Positions 35,884 to 46,502 of a stretch of 64,000 nucleotides of DNA are shown here, one piece after another. Positions within the stretch are counted from its first letter, which is position 1; every line of letters begins with the position of its first letter. Below the pieces are notes generated by a model. It did not search any database. It saw nothing but the letters and a program-made list of their open reading frames with translations, and had not been told where the DNA came from. The translations under genes and the position numbers were made by a program. The stretch comes from Hyphomonas sp. (lineage in GTDB: Bacteria > Pseudomonadota > Alphaproteobacteria > Caulobacterales > Hyphomonadaceae), in the NCBI GenBank assembly GCA_017792365.1, contig CP051229.1, forward strand, positions 1,488,001 to 1,552,000, written 5' to 3'.

Positions 35884-37950
35884 ATGGATTCGACCGAAAC
35901 CCCAGAAAAACCCGAGGACATCGCGCATGCCGCGACGCCGCTTTCCGGCGTCGACGTCATCCGTGACAACCTCAGGCGCCTGCCGAACAAGCCGGGCGTC
36001 TACCGCATGTTCGACCAGCACCGCGACCTGCTCTACGTCGGCAAGGCCCGCTCCCTGAAGAACCGCGTCGGCTCCTACGCCAAACTCGGCGGCCACACCC
36101 AGCGCATCGCCCGCATGATCTCGCTCACGCGCTCGATGGAATTCGTGGTCACCCAGTCCGAAACCGAGGCCCTTCTTCTCGAAGCCAACCTCATCAAGAA
36201 GCTCAAGCCGCGCTTCAATATCATCCTGCGCGACGACAAATCCTTCCCGCACATCCTCATCCGCGAGGACCACGAAGCCCCGCAGGCGCTAAAACACCGA
36301 GGCGCCCGCAAGAAGAAGGGCCAGTATTTCGGCCCCTTCGCCTCCGCCGGCGCCGTCGACCGCACCCTCGACACGCTGCAGAAGGCCTTCCTCCTGCGCA
36401 CCTGCACCGACAACATCTACGCCACCCGCTCACGCCCCTGCATGCTCCACCAGATGGGCCGCTGCTCCGCGCCCTGCACCGGCCTCGTCTCGCTGGAAGA
36501 TTACGCCGGCCTCGTCGACCAGGCCGCCCGCTTCATGCGCGGGGAAGGCGTCGAGCTGCAGGCCCAGCTCTCGACGGACATGGAACAGGCAGCCGCCGAC
36601 ATGGACTACGAGCGCGCCGCCCGCCTCCGCGATCGCATCCGCGCCCTCTCCGCCGTCCGCGCCTCGCAATCGGTCAACCCCGACAACCTCGTCGAGGCAG
36701 ACGTCTTCGCGATCCACACCGAAGCCGGCCAGTCGTGCGTCCAGGCCTTCTTCTTCCGCGCCGGCCAGAACTGGGGCGCCACCGCCTACTACCCAAAACA
36801 CGACCGCGACGACGAAGCCGCCTCCGTCCTCGCCGCCTTCCTCACCCAGTTCTACGACGACAAGCCGGTCCCCAAACTCATCCTCCTCTCCCACGACATC
36901 GAGGATGCAGCCCTGATGGCAGAAGCGCTAGAACTGCGCGCCGGCCGCAAGGTCGAGATCCGCTCGCCCCAGCGCGGCGAAAAGAAAGGCATCGTCCAGC
37001 AGGCCTCGCTCAACGCCCGCGAAGCCCTTGGCCGCAAGCTCGCCGAGACCCAGTCCCAGCAGAAGATCCTCGCCGCCGTCCAGAAGGTCTTCGACCTGCC
37101 CGAGCCGCCCAAGCGCATCGAGGTCTACGACAACTCCCACATCCAGGGCTCGAACATGGTCGGCGGCATGATCGTCGCCACGCCCGACGGCTACGACAAA
37201 TCCAGCTACCGCAAGTTCAACATCAAGGACGCCGACCTCGAACCCGGCGACGATTACGGCATGATGCGCGAAGTCATGCGCCGCCGCTTCTCACGCCTCC
37301 AGAAGGAGACAGAGGACTTCGCAGCTGAACGACGTACTCCACCCACGCCAGTGGGGGGAGCTGGATCGGCGCAAGGCGCCGAGACGGAGGGGGGAACCCC
37401 TGCGGGCCACCTCCCCCCCTCAGGGATGGATGGAGGACAAGACCAACCTCATCCTGAGCGCGCGCGCAGCGGGCAGTCGAAGGACCGCCCCCCCACCTGG
37501 CCCGACCTCGTCCTCATCGACGGCGGCCTCGGCCAGCTCTCCGCCGTGCGCGAAACCATCGCCGAACTCGGCTACGCCGAAGGCGACCTCAACCTCGTCG
37601 CCATCGCTAAGGGCCCGGACCGCAATGCGGGCAGCGAACAATTCTTCCGCCCCAACCGCGCGCCCTTCCAGCTGCCGCCGCAGGATCCCGCCCTCTACTA
37701 CCTCCAGCGCCTGCGCGACGAAGCCCACCGCTGGGCCATCGGCGCCCACCGCGCCAAGCGCGCCAAACAGGCGACTTCAAATCCGCTGGACGAAATCCCG
37801 GGCGTCGGCGCCTCCCGCAAGAAGGCCCTCCTCCACCGCTTCGGTTCCGCCAAGGCCGTCTCGCGCGCCACCGTCGCCGACCTGCAAACCGCAGAAGGCG
37901 TCAGCCAGGCCCTCGCCCAGCGCATCTACGACCACTTCCAGAAATCCTGA
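35884..37950 (+). CDS. uvrC: UvrABC excinuclease subunit C
   Basis: Makes the dual incisions in nucleotide excision repair. The GIY-YIG nuclease domain is at the start ([20 protein letters not shown]). The UvrB-binding UVR motif is [16 protein letters not shown]. The endonuclease V-like domain begins with [19 protein letters not shown] and includes [15 protein letters not shown]. Helix-hairpin-helix motifs finish it ([21 protein letters not shown]). At 688 residues it is longer than usual: a Pro/Gly-rich linker between [13 protein letters not shown] and [10 protein letters not shown] is encoded by palindromic repeats (37337-37440 and 37449-37485) kept in frame. It is convergent with the SRPBCC gene. 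Confidence 0.95.
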   Translation: MDSTETPEKPEDIAHAATPLSGVDVIRDNLRRLPNKPGVYRMFDQHRDLLYVGKARSLKNRVGSYAKLGGHTQRIARMISLTRSMEFVVTQSETEALLLEANLIKKLKPRFNIILRDDKSFPHILIREDHEAPQALKHRGARKKKGQYFGPFASAGAVDRTLDTLQKAFLLRTCTDNIYATRSRPCMLHQMGRCSAPCTGLVSLEDYAGLVDQAARFMRGEGVELQAQLSTDMEQAAADMDYERAARLRDRIRALSAVRASQSVNPDNLVEADVFAIHTEAGQSCVQAFFFRAGQNWGATAYYPKHDRDDEAASVLAAFLTQFYDDKPVPKLILLSHDIEDAALMAEALELRAGRKVEIRSPQRGEKKGIVQQASLNAREALGRKLAETQSQQKILAAVQKVFDLPEPPKRIEVYDNSHIQGSNMVGGMIVATPDGYDKSSYRKFNIKDADLEPGDDYGMMREVMRRRFSRLQKETEDFAAERRTPPTPVGGAGSAQGAETEGGTPAGHLPPSGMDGGQDQPHPERARSGQSKDRPPTWPDLVLIDGGLGQLSAVRETIAELGYAEGDLNLVAIAKGPDRNAGSEQFFRPNRAPFQLPPQDPALYYLQRLRDEAHRWAIGAHRAKRAKQATSNPLDEIPGVGASRKKALLHRFGSAKAVSRATVADLQTAEGVSQALAQRIYDHFQKS
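37337..37440. repeat. Palindromic repeat element inside uvrC
   Basis: CTCCACCCA pairs with TGGGGGGAG across CGCCAG (37338-37360). A perfect stem TCGGCGC-AAG-GCGCCGA lies at 37366-37382. Outer segments GGAGGGGGG and CACCTCCCCCCCTC at the right edge also pair. The GGATCGGCGC...GCGCCGAGACGGAGG core resembles repeats found between genes in many alphaproteobacterial genomes. Here it is read in frame within uvrC without stop codons. Confidence 0.8.
37449..37485. repeat. Second repeat element inside uvrC
   Basis: CTCATCCTGAGCG at 37449-37461 and CAGTCGAAGGACC at 37475-37487 match the ends of a well-known intergenic palindrome family (CATCCTGAGC ... GTCGAAGGA) common in Caulobacter-like and Sphingomonas-like genomes. 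It directly follows the first element and is also translated within uvrC. Confidence 0.6.
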
Positions 37951-37962
37951 GCGTACGGCCGC

Positions 37963-38466
37963 TCAGGCCGCCACGTCCGCGTCGGCGCCGTACTCGGCGA
38001 GCACCTTCAGGCGTTCGAGGTGCGCATCGACCAGTTCCAGCATCGCCGCACGCTCGCGCTCCACATCCCGCTTGCGCGCGCCCGCACGCACCGAGGCGGT
38101 CTCGCGCATCTCGAGCTTGCACCGGTCCTCGCCCATGGCGATCAGCGCATAATCGCTCCGCGATTCCGTAACCACGGAGTCAGTGTCCTCGCTTTCCAGC
38201 CACGAACGGAACCCGAGCGCCATGTTCGGCGTGACCTGGTCGACCTCGAAATGGTAGATCGAGCCCGGCGCGTTGTCGTGCATGGCGCAGTACCGGCCAA
38301 GGCCAAAGGCGTTCTCACGAAAGCTGTAGCCGGAGATGCGCAGCACATTCATCGGCGAAGCAAAATCGAGCAGGTCGAACACCGCATCAACTGGCGCATC
38401 GATCATGATCGACCGTTCGATCACCATCTCTCTGCCGCGCTGCTTCGCAGCCATCAGCCCTATCAT
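37963..38466 (-). CDS. SRPBCC family (polyketide cyclase/START-like) protein
   Basis: 167 residues with the ligand-pocket fold start VIERSIMIDAPVDAVFDLLDF, then a YHFEVDQVTP strand and SDYALIAMGEDRCKLEMRET, ending in a long helix (ERERAAMLELVDAHLERLKVL). These are the features of SRPBCC/START-like proteins that bind hydrophobic ligands or lipids. The function is unknown. It ends 12 bp from the convergent uvrC. Confidence 0.8.
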   Translation of the reverse strand: MIGLMAAKQRGREMVIERSIMIDAPVDAVFDLLDFASPMNVLRISGYSFRENAFGLGRYCAMHDNAPGSIYHFEVDQVTPNMALGFRSWLESEDTDSVVTESRSDYALIAMGEDRCKLEMRETASVRAGARKRDVERERAAMLELVDAHLERLKVLAEYGADADVAA

Positions 38467-38635
38467 CCTGACGCCCTCCGGCCCTGTCCCCAGCCACCAG
38501 ATAACCCCGGCGGCGGAAAAATCGGCTGAAGCCGACCCATCTAATCGCGCGCGCCGCCTTTACTCCTGCACAAGCAAATCGCACGCCCGACAGCGCCCCT
38601 TCCAACTTGGCGATTAACCAATCTATGGTGCAGCG

Positions 38636-39409
38636 ATGTCGAACGCCCAGAAAGACGCCCGGAAACTTGCCGACCTGATCGGCGCCGCGAGACGCACCAC
38701 TGTCTTCACCGGCGCCGGTATCTCGACCGATAGCGGCATCCCCGACTTCCGCAGTCCGGGCGGCGTGTGGTCGAAGATGCAGCCGATCATGTTCCAGGAT
38801 TTCGTCGCATCACGCGCCGCCCGCCGCGAAGCATGGACGCGTGTATTCAACCGCACCGCCGGCTGGACGGGCGCCAAGCCGAACCCCGGGCATTACGCGC
38901 TCGCCAGCCTCGTCGAAGCCGGCAAGGTCACGGCCATCGTCACCCAGAACGTCGACAACCTGCACCAGGATTCCGGCGTCCCCGATCACAAGGTGATCGA
39001 GCTGCACGGCAACGCCTCCTACGCAAAGTGCCTCGACTGCGAGATCCGCTACGAGATCGAACCGCTGCGCCCGCGCTGGGAAGCGGACGACGACATTACG
39101 TGCGAGGCCTGCGGCGGCCTCATCAAGTCCGCCACCATTTCGTTCGGCCAGGCGATGCCCGAAGACGAGATGAACCGCGCCTCCATCGCCGCTTACGAAT
39201 GCGATCTGATGCTGGTGCTGGGCTCATCGCTCGTCGTCTATCCGGCCGCGTCCATCCCGCTGATCGCCAAGCAGAACGGCGCCGCGCTCGCCATCATAAA
39301 CCGCGAACCGACCGACCAGGACCGCGTCGCCGACCTCGTGCTGAATACCGGCATCGGCCCGGCCATGACCGAGGCGGTCGCGATGCTCAAGTCCATGAAG
39401 ACCGGCTAG
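38636..39409 (+). CDS. cobB: NAD-dependent deacylase, Sir2 family (sirtuin)
   Basis: Removes acetyl or longer acyl groups from protein lysines using NAD. The NAD motif FTGAGIST is at 24-31, TQNVDNLHQ at about 103-111, and the catalytic histidine is His124 in IELHGN. Four zinc cysteines are at 132, 135, 156 and 159 (KCLDC, CEACG). SFGQAMPEDE and VLGSSLVVYPAASIP complete the signature. Length 257 is typical of class II/III-like bacterial sirtuins. Histone-like basic proteins elsewhere in the window are possible substrates but this is only a guess. Confidence 0.93.
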   Translation: MSNAQKDARKLADLIGAARRTTVFTGAGISTDSGIPDFRSPGGVWSKMQPIMFQDFVASRAARREAWTRVFNRTAGWTGAKPNPGHYALASLVEAGKVTAIVTQNVDNLHQDSGVPDHKVIELHGNASYAKCLDCEIRYEIEPLRPRWEADDDITCEACGGLIKSATISFGQAMPEDEMNRASIAAYECDLMLVLGSSLVVYPAASIPLIAKQNGAALAIINREPTDQDRVADLVLNTGIGPAMTEAVAMLKSMKTG

Positions 39410-39881
39410 CCAACGCGTGGGCGCAAGGCGCTCTCCGCCGCCAGTTCGCGGACGACATCCCGGCGCTGCAACCCAGCCAACCATTGCCGCAAGACTACCG
39501 CGCGCGGAACGCCAGCATTCGCCAATGTTCCAGTCTTTTCGACTCAAGACCGAATCCGCCAGGCGATCCCAGCGTTCACTCACCGCAATCCTGGAACACT
39601 GTAACGCTCGGGCGCCGAACGCTTGTGTGCTTAGCGTAAGGACACACAAAAAGTCTGTTCGCGCGCGCGTTAGCATATCGCTACGGCAGCCTTCCGCAGC
39701 GCCTGTCTAACGTTTTTGGTGATTAGAGTTGCGTAATTAGCATTACCGTAGCGTATAACGATAAATGCCCACGCGTCCTTGGTTTCTATAACGCAAAGAA
39801 AACCCTTGTCTGTTGCGTAAAGTTGTCGCGTAATCATCACGAGCGTCATCGGAAGAAAACGTCGCTCCAAGGGAGGATAAT
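39410..39881. other. AT-rich regulatory region upstream of a TonB-dependent receptor
   Basis: About 470 bp with no gene. From about 39700 the composition changes from GC-rich to AT-rich. The hexamer GCGTAA occurs at 39731, 39815 and 39828, with GCGTAT at 39751 and the reverse form AACGC near 39790. This clustering suggests several binding sites for a regulator of the receptor gene at 39882. A long 5' leader is possible. Confidence 0.5.
39727..39836 (+). promoter_or_regulatory. Cluster of GCGTAA motifs
   Basis: Four or five copies of the GCGTAA/GCGTAT motif lie within 110 bp, and the last, CGCGTAATCA at 39827-39836, recurs exactly at 42848-42857, upstream of the paralogous receptor gene. Shared spacing to the receptor starts was not conserved (46 versus 179 bp). 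Confidence 0.4.
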
Positions 39882-42595
39882 ATGAAATACGGACTCACGC
39901 GCTGCGCGTCAGCGCTTGCGCTGGCTGTCGGGATTTCGAGCTGGGCGGCAGCCACGGCTCAGGAGTCCGACGCCATCCAGACCAGCGGCCCGCAGGAATC
40001 GGGCGGCCCACAGGGCAGCCGCGAAGTCGTTGTCGTTACCGCCAGCAAACGCGAAGAAACAGTTCAGGATCTGGCGGTCGCCGTTACCGCGATCACCAGC
40101 CAGGCGCGCGACGAGCTCGGCCTGACGACCGTTCAGGACTACACGAACTTTGCGCCGGGCCTTGACTACTCGGCGTCCAACGACCGGCTCGGCATGCGCG
40201 GCATCTCTCGCGCAACGAACAACTTCGGCATCCGCTCCGGTATCTCGAACTATGTCGATGGCGTTTATTTCTCCTCCGCCATCCCCGCCAGCCGCGAGTC
40301 CATCTTCACCGAACGCGTCGAGGTCGTTCGCGGCCCGCAGGGCACGCTCTACGGTCGTGACTCCATCGGCGGCGCGCTCAACGTTATTTCCAAACGCCCC
40401 ACCGAAGAATTCGAAGGCCAGTTCAACATCGGCGTGGAGTCCCGCGAGGGTCGCCGCATGGAGCTGACCATGGCAGGCCCCATCAACGACAACCTGCGCT
40501 ACCGCGTCGGCGGCTCGCGCACGATCGTCGACGAGGGCTACCTGACCAACGTGTCCGGACTGGAAACCGAAGGCGGCCGCAACGACGGATACTACCTGGA
40601 AGGCCAACTCGAAGGTAACCTGTTTGGCGACCGCTTCGAATGGTGGACGCGCCTCGGCTCGCTGCAATGGGAGCGCAAGGGTCTTCCCGGCGGCCGGACG
40701 AGCGGCGACGGCCAAAGCCCGTACGACACCCGCTACGCGCCTCCAGGGTCAATCGCGCCGAACATGTACTTCGCGTTCGCGCCCGGCGTCGGCAACACCA
40801 ACATCATGCAGACCGGCGACGTGCGAAACAACTTTGCGATCGACGATCCGCGCCTGTTCAACACGGACAAGACGCACGTCGCGTTCCTGAAACCGACAAC
40901 GGAGGGCGTGTTCGAAGCGGTCTGGCACGCCGACCAGTTCGACATCAAATACCTCGGCGGCTACGTCCACTATAACTACAACTTGCAGCTCGAGAATGAT
41001 GGATCGCCTGTCCAGTCATTCTTCAACCCGCTGCTTGGGACTGTCGCGTCGGCACGTGAGGCCGACTACAACGAGAACCGCGGCTGGTACTCGAACGAGA
41101 TCAACATCGTCTCCACCGGCGATGGCCCGTTCAACTGGATCCTGGGTCTCTATCAGTACGAGGAAGATTACACCCAGCCGGTCTATTCATTCACGACATC
41201 CGGTCCGAACCTGCCATACTTCTCGGGCGCGACCGGCACTGGCATCGCTCCCCCGATGGCGGTCGGGCGCAACACGCAGTCGCAGCCGCCTCAGGCGATT
41301 TCACTGCAGACCATCACCAGCAACGTCGGCCTCAACCAGGCCTACGGCGCATTCATGCAGGGCGATTATCAGTTCAACGATCAGTGGAAACTGACGGCTG
41401 GCATCCGCTACTCGGAAGACCGCGCAAAAACCACCGAATACGGTCGCCTGATGTGCCCGAACTTCTGCGCACCCGGCCTCAACGTCGACCTCACCCGGGC
41501 GATCTGGAGCGGCGTCACGACCGATCCCTCGACCGGCCTCCCGGTGCCGACACCAGGCGTGCAATTCACGACGCCGACCAATCCGGCCGGCACGTACATC
41601 GATCCGGTCTCCGGACATCAGGTGCGCCTGATGAAGGACGTGTGGGATGAAATCACCGGCACGCTGGGTCTGGACTACACGCCAGACGCAGACACGCTGA
41701 TCTACGGTAAGTGGACCCGCGGCTTCAAACCCGGCGGCTTCGGCGCAGCATCGGTCGGCACCAACTTCAGCCCGCGCGGGTCGACGAAGAGATCCTCGAC
41801 TCCTACGAGCTTGGTTTCAAACGCACGTGGTACCCGAACGACACCTACCTCACGACGAACGTCGTGCTCTTCTACTACGACTACGAAGGGTACCAGGTGC
41901 CGAACACGGTCGTGCCGCCTGTCGGTCCGGCGTTCAGCGCCTTCGTCAACCTGCCGAAGGTCGAAAGCTTGGGTCTGGAGATCGAGAACGTCTGGGAAGC
42001 CACAGACAATCTCAGCTTCATCCTGAACTACGCCTATCTCGATCCCGAGATCAAAGAGAGCCCGGCGCTGGTCAACTCGATTGACCCCTTCCAGAACGAC
42101 GCCGAAGCGCAGCCGCTGGCTGGCGGCGGCGAGACGCTCGCGGGATACATCCTGCCCAACACGCCTAAGAACAAGGCGGCCTTCAACGCCCGCTATCGCT
42201 TCGACCTGGAAGGCGGCGGCACCATCACGCCGTCTGTCAGCTACTTCTGGCAGGACATCGCCTACACATCGATCTTCAACCGCTTCTACAACAAGGTCCC
42301 GTCATGGGATCAGGTCGATGCGCGCCTCACCTACCGGAGCGCGGATGGCACCTGGACGCTGATCGGCTTCGTCCGCAACGTCTTCGACGAAAGGCAGTTC
42401 GACAGCGCCACGGCCGGTCTGCGCCGCGGCAACAACCAGAACGTCGTCACCCAGGCTTGCGGCACCTCGCCGGCCACAACGGTCGACCACTCTGGCGCCA
42501 ACTTCCTCGGGTCGCTGGCGCAGAACTGCTACACGACGAACGTCACCCTCCGTCCGCCAAGGACGTTCGGCGCCGAGCTTCAGTTCCGGTTCTAA
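39882..42595 (+). CDS. TonB-dependent receptor (paralogue 1, one frameshift)
   Basis: Outer-membrane receptor of about 904 residues after frame repair. Signal peptide to AATAQ; a plug domain starts at VVVTASKREETVQDLAVAVTA and shows ERVEVVRGPQGTLYGRDSIGGALNVISKRP, which is the usual plug signature; the barrel ends RTFGAELQFRF with terminal Phe. A base is missing at 41771-41774 (CCC should be CCCC): the repaired sequence reads GTNFSPARVDEEILDSYELG. The ribosome-binding site is GGGAGG ahead of the ATG. It is the upstream member of a receptor pair; the second at 43036 shares the first residues (TRFTRCASALAL) and the terminator. Confidence 0.9.
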
Positions 42596-42623
42596 CCGGC
42601 GAAGCCTCAGCACAAGAATTGGT

Positions 42624-42650
42624 CAGCCCGCGCCATCCCGGCGCGGGCTG
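42624..42650 (+). terminator. Terminator hairpin after receptor paralogue 1
   Basis: CAGCCCGCGCC at 42624-42634 pairs with GGCGCGGGCTG at 42640-42650 across ATCCC, an 11-bp stem, followed by ATTGCTGTCC with a weak T content. The same 27-nt hairpin occurs at 45750-45776 after the second receptor. Confidence 0.65.
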
Positions 42651-43035
42651 ATTGCTGTCCGGCTTCGCCCGCTCGTTGAATGACGTATCCACTGCGCGCC
42701 CCAGTGCGGTAGCCGTCAACGGACCAGAATCACCATTACAGCTGCCGGCGCACGAAACCCGCCCGGCGCCCCCGATCGCGTCCATTCCGGCTGCGAAGGT
42801 GCTTTAAGTTACCCGTGCGACAACTTGTCTTGAAATCGAGCTGACGCCGCGTAATCAGTGGTTTACGGCCGATTTCGCTGCGTCACATTTACGTTAGTGC
42901 AGCTTTCCAGCAACAATCCGACTGCTCGGTCTCTTTTAGCCGGTTCCGGGCCTTGTCACGCTGGGTGGGATGAGCGGATAAGGCGGCAGGTTCATGAGAG
43001 CGTCAACTCCTCACGCGCTCCTTGGGAGGAAAAAT
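42651..43035. other. Intergenic region between the paired receptors
   Basis: About 385 bp without a gene. It holds the CGCGTAATCA box (42848-42857) shared with the upstream region of the first receptor. TTGGGAGG at 43022-43029 is the ribosome-binding site of the second receptor. Confidence 0.5.
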
Positions 43036-45723
43036 ATGCAAACTCGATTCACGCGCTGCGCGTCCGCGCTAGCGCTCGTTCTTGGTACAACCGGATGGGC
43101 AGGCGCCACGGCTTTCGCCCAGGAAGCAGACCAGGCCCAGACCAGCGGCCCGCAGGAAAGCACCGGTCCGCAGGCTGGCGGCAGCCGCGAAGTGGTCGTC
43201 GTCACCGCAAACAAGCGCGAAGAATAAGTTCAGGACATCGCCGTCGCCGTTACGGCAGTTACCGCGCAGGACAAGCAGGAACTCGGGATCATCTCGATCA
43301 CCGACCTGACCAACGTCACGCCGGGCCTCTCCTACACGCCGGGTAACGAGCGCGTCACGCTCCGCGGCATCGGCCGTCTGTCGAACTCGTTCGGCGCTGA
43401 CCCGGGCGTCGCCAACTACAACGACGGCATCTACACGCCGTTCGCCACGCTGGCCGGCAAGGATCCCATCTTCATCGAACGCGTCGAGGTTCTGCGCGGC
43501 CCGCAAGGCACGCTCTACGGCCGTAACGCCATCGGCGGCGCGATCAACACGATCTCCAAGCGTCCGTCTGATGACTTCACCGCTGAAGTCGTCGTCGGCG
43601 CCGGCAACTACGACTACCGCAAGTTCGGTGCGGCGCTCTCGGGCCCGATCACCGACACGCTGCGCTACCGCGCTGTCGGCTTCCAGGAAACCCGCGAAGG
43701 CGTCGACTACAACTTCGGCACCAACGAAGACATGGGCTGGGAAGTTGACGACTACTTCCTCGAACTGCAGTTCGAAGGCGAGATCGGCGACCGCTTCAGC
43801 TGGTGGCTCAAGGGCACCGACGCCGGCTACGACAAGGCCGGCCCTCCGGGCGGCGAAACGTCAAGCTTCAACAACCAGCCCTACGAAACCGAAAATCCGG
43901 CGCGCTGGTTCTCTGTCGGCGGCCTGGCGCCGAACCCGGCCTGGGGCTTCACGGCTGACCCCGCGATCCGCAACGTCACCCAGCTCGGCAACCTGCAGGT
44001 CAACCCATTCGCGGAAGCCGGCCTGCGCGCCTTCAACACCAACGAGTTCAGCCGCGCCCAGCTGAAGGAGTACGATGAGTACATCTTCGAAGGCGTCTAC
44101 GAATTCGACACGTTCGACTTCAAATACATCGGCGGCTACACCTATTACGATTACCAGCTGCCGGGCGAAGGCGACAACACGCCGATCACGTCGGTCACCT
44201 ACTCCGCCGTCACGCCGCAAACCGGCGCCGCGGTTCCGGCCTGCGCCGGCACGGTGAACCTGCCGGTCTCGGTCCTGCCGCCCGCAGCCGCCGGCTGCGC
44301 CGCGCTGGCAGGCACCAAGACGATCTTCCCGAACATCACCAACTACTACGGTGAGAGCCGCTCGCTGTTCTCGAACGAGATCAACCTGATCTCGACGACG
44401 GATTCGCCGCTGCAGTGGCTGTTCGGTCTGTATCAGTACCAGGACAACCAGCGTCAGCCCGGCGGTCCAGTACCTGAACGATGATCCGATCGCTGACTTC
44501 TACCGGATACCTCGGCTGGCGCGAACGTCATTGCCAACCCGAACCGGTACTACCAGTTCTTCCAGAACACGAGCCTGCAGCACGCTTATGGCGTGTACGG
44601 CCAGCTCGACTACGCGCTCAACGACCAGTGGAAAGTCACCGGCGGCCTGCGCTATTCCAAGGACGTCAAAGAGTCCAAGGAAGAAGGCTTCCTGGCCTGC
44701 TACATCGTCTGCCGCGCCCTTGGCGTCCCGGCCGACTACTGGAACTACACGCAGACCAACTACGGCTCCGTGGTCAACAGCGACCCTAACGCCTACTTCG
44801 ACGATCGCGGCTTCGCCGTTCGTCGTCTGGAAGGCGACTGGGATGCGACGACCGGTACGCTCGGCCTCGAATACTCCCCGACGGTCGACACGCTGGTCTT
44901 CGGTAAGTACTCGCGCGGCTACAAGTCTGGCGGTTTCAACAACCTCGGCTTCGTGCCCAGCCCGTACACCGACTCTGAGTTCGTCGACGCCTTCGAACTC
45001 GGCTGGAAGCAGGAATGGTACGACATCGGTCTGACGACCAACATGGCGGCGTTCTTCTACAACTACCAAGACGCACAGGCTCCGCTTCAGGTCGAGTCGG
45101 GTCAGAACCCGGACGGTACGCCGATCTTCTCGACGCTGTTCGTGAACCTGCCCGAAGTTGAAACCCTCGGCTTCGAGCTGGAATCCAACTGGAACCCGGT
45201 CGGCGAGCTGAACATCGGCTTCACCTACGCCTACCTGCGTCCGGAAATCACGGATGACGGCGGCGCTCGTTATGTCGACACCGACCGTGACAACCGTCGC
45301 GTCGGCGGCGTCCTGATCGATCCGCAGCGCGAGACGCGTCTCCAGGGCAACCTGCTGCCGCAATCCCCGGAGCACCGCGTGTCGGCAAACGTTCGCTATG
45401 AATTCCTCTACGAGGATGGATCGCGACTGGTCCCGACGCTCAGCTACTCGTGGCGCGATGAGTTCTTCGACAACGTGTTCAACAACGAGTTCGGCGTCAT
45501 CCCGGCCTACGACAACCTCGACGGTCGTCTGAACTGGTACTCCAGCGAGGGCCGCTTCCAGGTCACCGGCTGGGTCCGGAACATTCTGGACGAAGACCAG
45601 CTCACAGCGCTCGGCTCGAACTACAACCAGTCGCGCGCCAACGCTGGCCAACCGGCGCGGTTCAACACCTTCAGCTACTCGCTGCCGCGTACCTACGGCG
45701 TCGACCTGATCTTCCGCTACTAG
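43036..45723 (+). CDS. TonB-dependent receptor (paralogue 2; internal TAA and two indels)
   Basis: Outer-membrane receptor of about 895 codons. Signal peptide to ATAFAQ, plug start VVVTANKREE and, further on, ERVEVLRGPQGTLYGRNAIGGAINTISKRP; the barrel ends TYGVDLIFRY. A TAA at 43225-43227 interrupts the frame exactly where paralogue 1 has threonine (EETVQD versus EE-stop-VQD), and the frame continues unbroken afterwards. Two compensating indels occur further on: an extra G at 44464-44465 and a missing C near 44510. The repaired local sequence is VQYLNDDPIADFYRIPSAGANVIA. It may be a decaying duplicate or the product of sequence errors. Confidence 0.85.
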
Positions 45724-45749
45724 TCGACAGCGGTATCGCTAATCTGCAT

Positions 45750-45786
45750 CAGCCCGCGCCATCCCGGCGCGGGCTGACTGCTTTTT
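45750..45786 (+). terminator. Intrinsic terminator after receptor paralogue 2
   Basis: CAGCCCGCGCC at 45750-45760 pairs with GGCGCGGGCTG at 45766-45776 across ATCCC; ACTGCTTTTT follows, giving a T-tract at 45782-45786. The stem and loop are identical to the hairpin after paralogue 1. Confidence 0.8.
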
Positions 45787-45869
45787 GGGGCCCTGCCCGC
45801 CACATTCAGCACGCATTCAGCCGCCATCTGCGATAACCTGTACCTACCCGGAATCGCACGAAGGACGTC

Positions 45870-46469
45870 ATGCTGCGCAGGTCTCTCGCCATCGCAACCA
45901 TCCTGCTCGCGCCGCTCGCCGCGCCCGCGGCCGCAGAACAGGACCGCTCGCTCTCCGCCCTCTCAGGCCACGACTACGCCAGTGCCGTCGCCTCGCGCTT
46001 CATGTCCCAGCAGACGCGGCTCGGGACAGACTTCATCGCCCGCACCTTCGCCTCCAGCCTGCAGCGCTCGCGCGACAACGCCCGCGCCAACGCCCTCCCC
46101 ATCCCCGAAGATATCCGCGAAGGGCTCGCCGGATACTATCCGGCCGAACTGCTCGACACCGTGCGCTACACGGTCGGCGACTTCACGCCCGACGGCCTCG
46201 CCGGCTTCGCCATCCGGAACGGCAACGCCGCCGCCGTCACCCTCATCGACACGATCGTCTTCTCCGACGAGCAGCACGTGAACAACCTCGCCCTCTGGGC
46301 CCACGAGATCCACCACGTCCACCAGTACGCGGAATGGGGCCTCGACGGCTTCGCCCAGCGCTACGCTTTCTCATGGAACATGGTCGAGGAGGACGCCCGC
46401 ACCCGCACCGAAGATTTCGTCGGCTGGTACAAGGCGCAACGTGGCGGCGGATACGCCAGCGCCGAGTAG
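45870..46469 (+). CDS. Secreted protein with a zincin-like HExxH motif (DUF4157-like)
   Basis: 199 residues with a Sec signal peptide (LRRSLAIATILLAPLAAPAAA). The middle is helical; near residue 145 a metal motif stands out: LWAHEIHHVHQYAEWGLDGFAQRY. HEIHH is an HExxH zinc-binding core of zincins and VHQY is typical of the DUF4157 family, in which HELTHVVQQ is found. The remaining residues after it (EEDARTRTEDFVGW) resemble the third ligand region. It may be a periplasmic peptidase or an inactive relative. Regulation unknown; it has 83 bp to the preceding terminator. Confidence 0.7.
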   Translation: MLRRSLAIATILLAPLAAPAAAEQDRSLSALSGHDYASAVASRFMSQQTRLGTDFIARTFASSLQRSRDNARANALPIPEDIREGLAGYYPAELLDTVRYTVGDFTPDGLAGFAIRNGNAAAVTLIDTIVFSDEQHVNNLALWAHEIHHVHQYAEWGLDGFAQRYAFSWNMVEEDARTRTEDFVGWYKAQRGGGYASAE

Positions 46470-46502
46470 GCCCAGCCCAGCCCTACGCGCGTTCGCGCGC
46501 CG

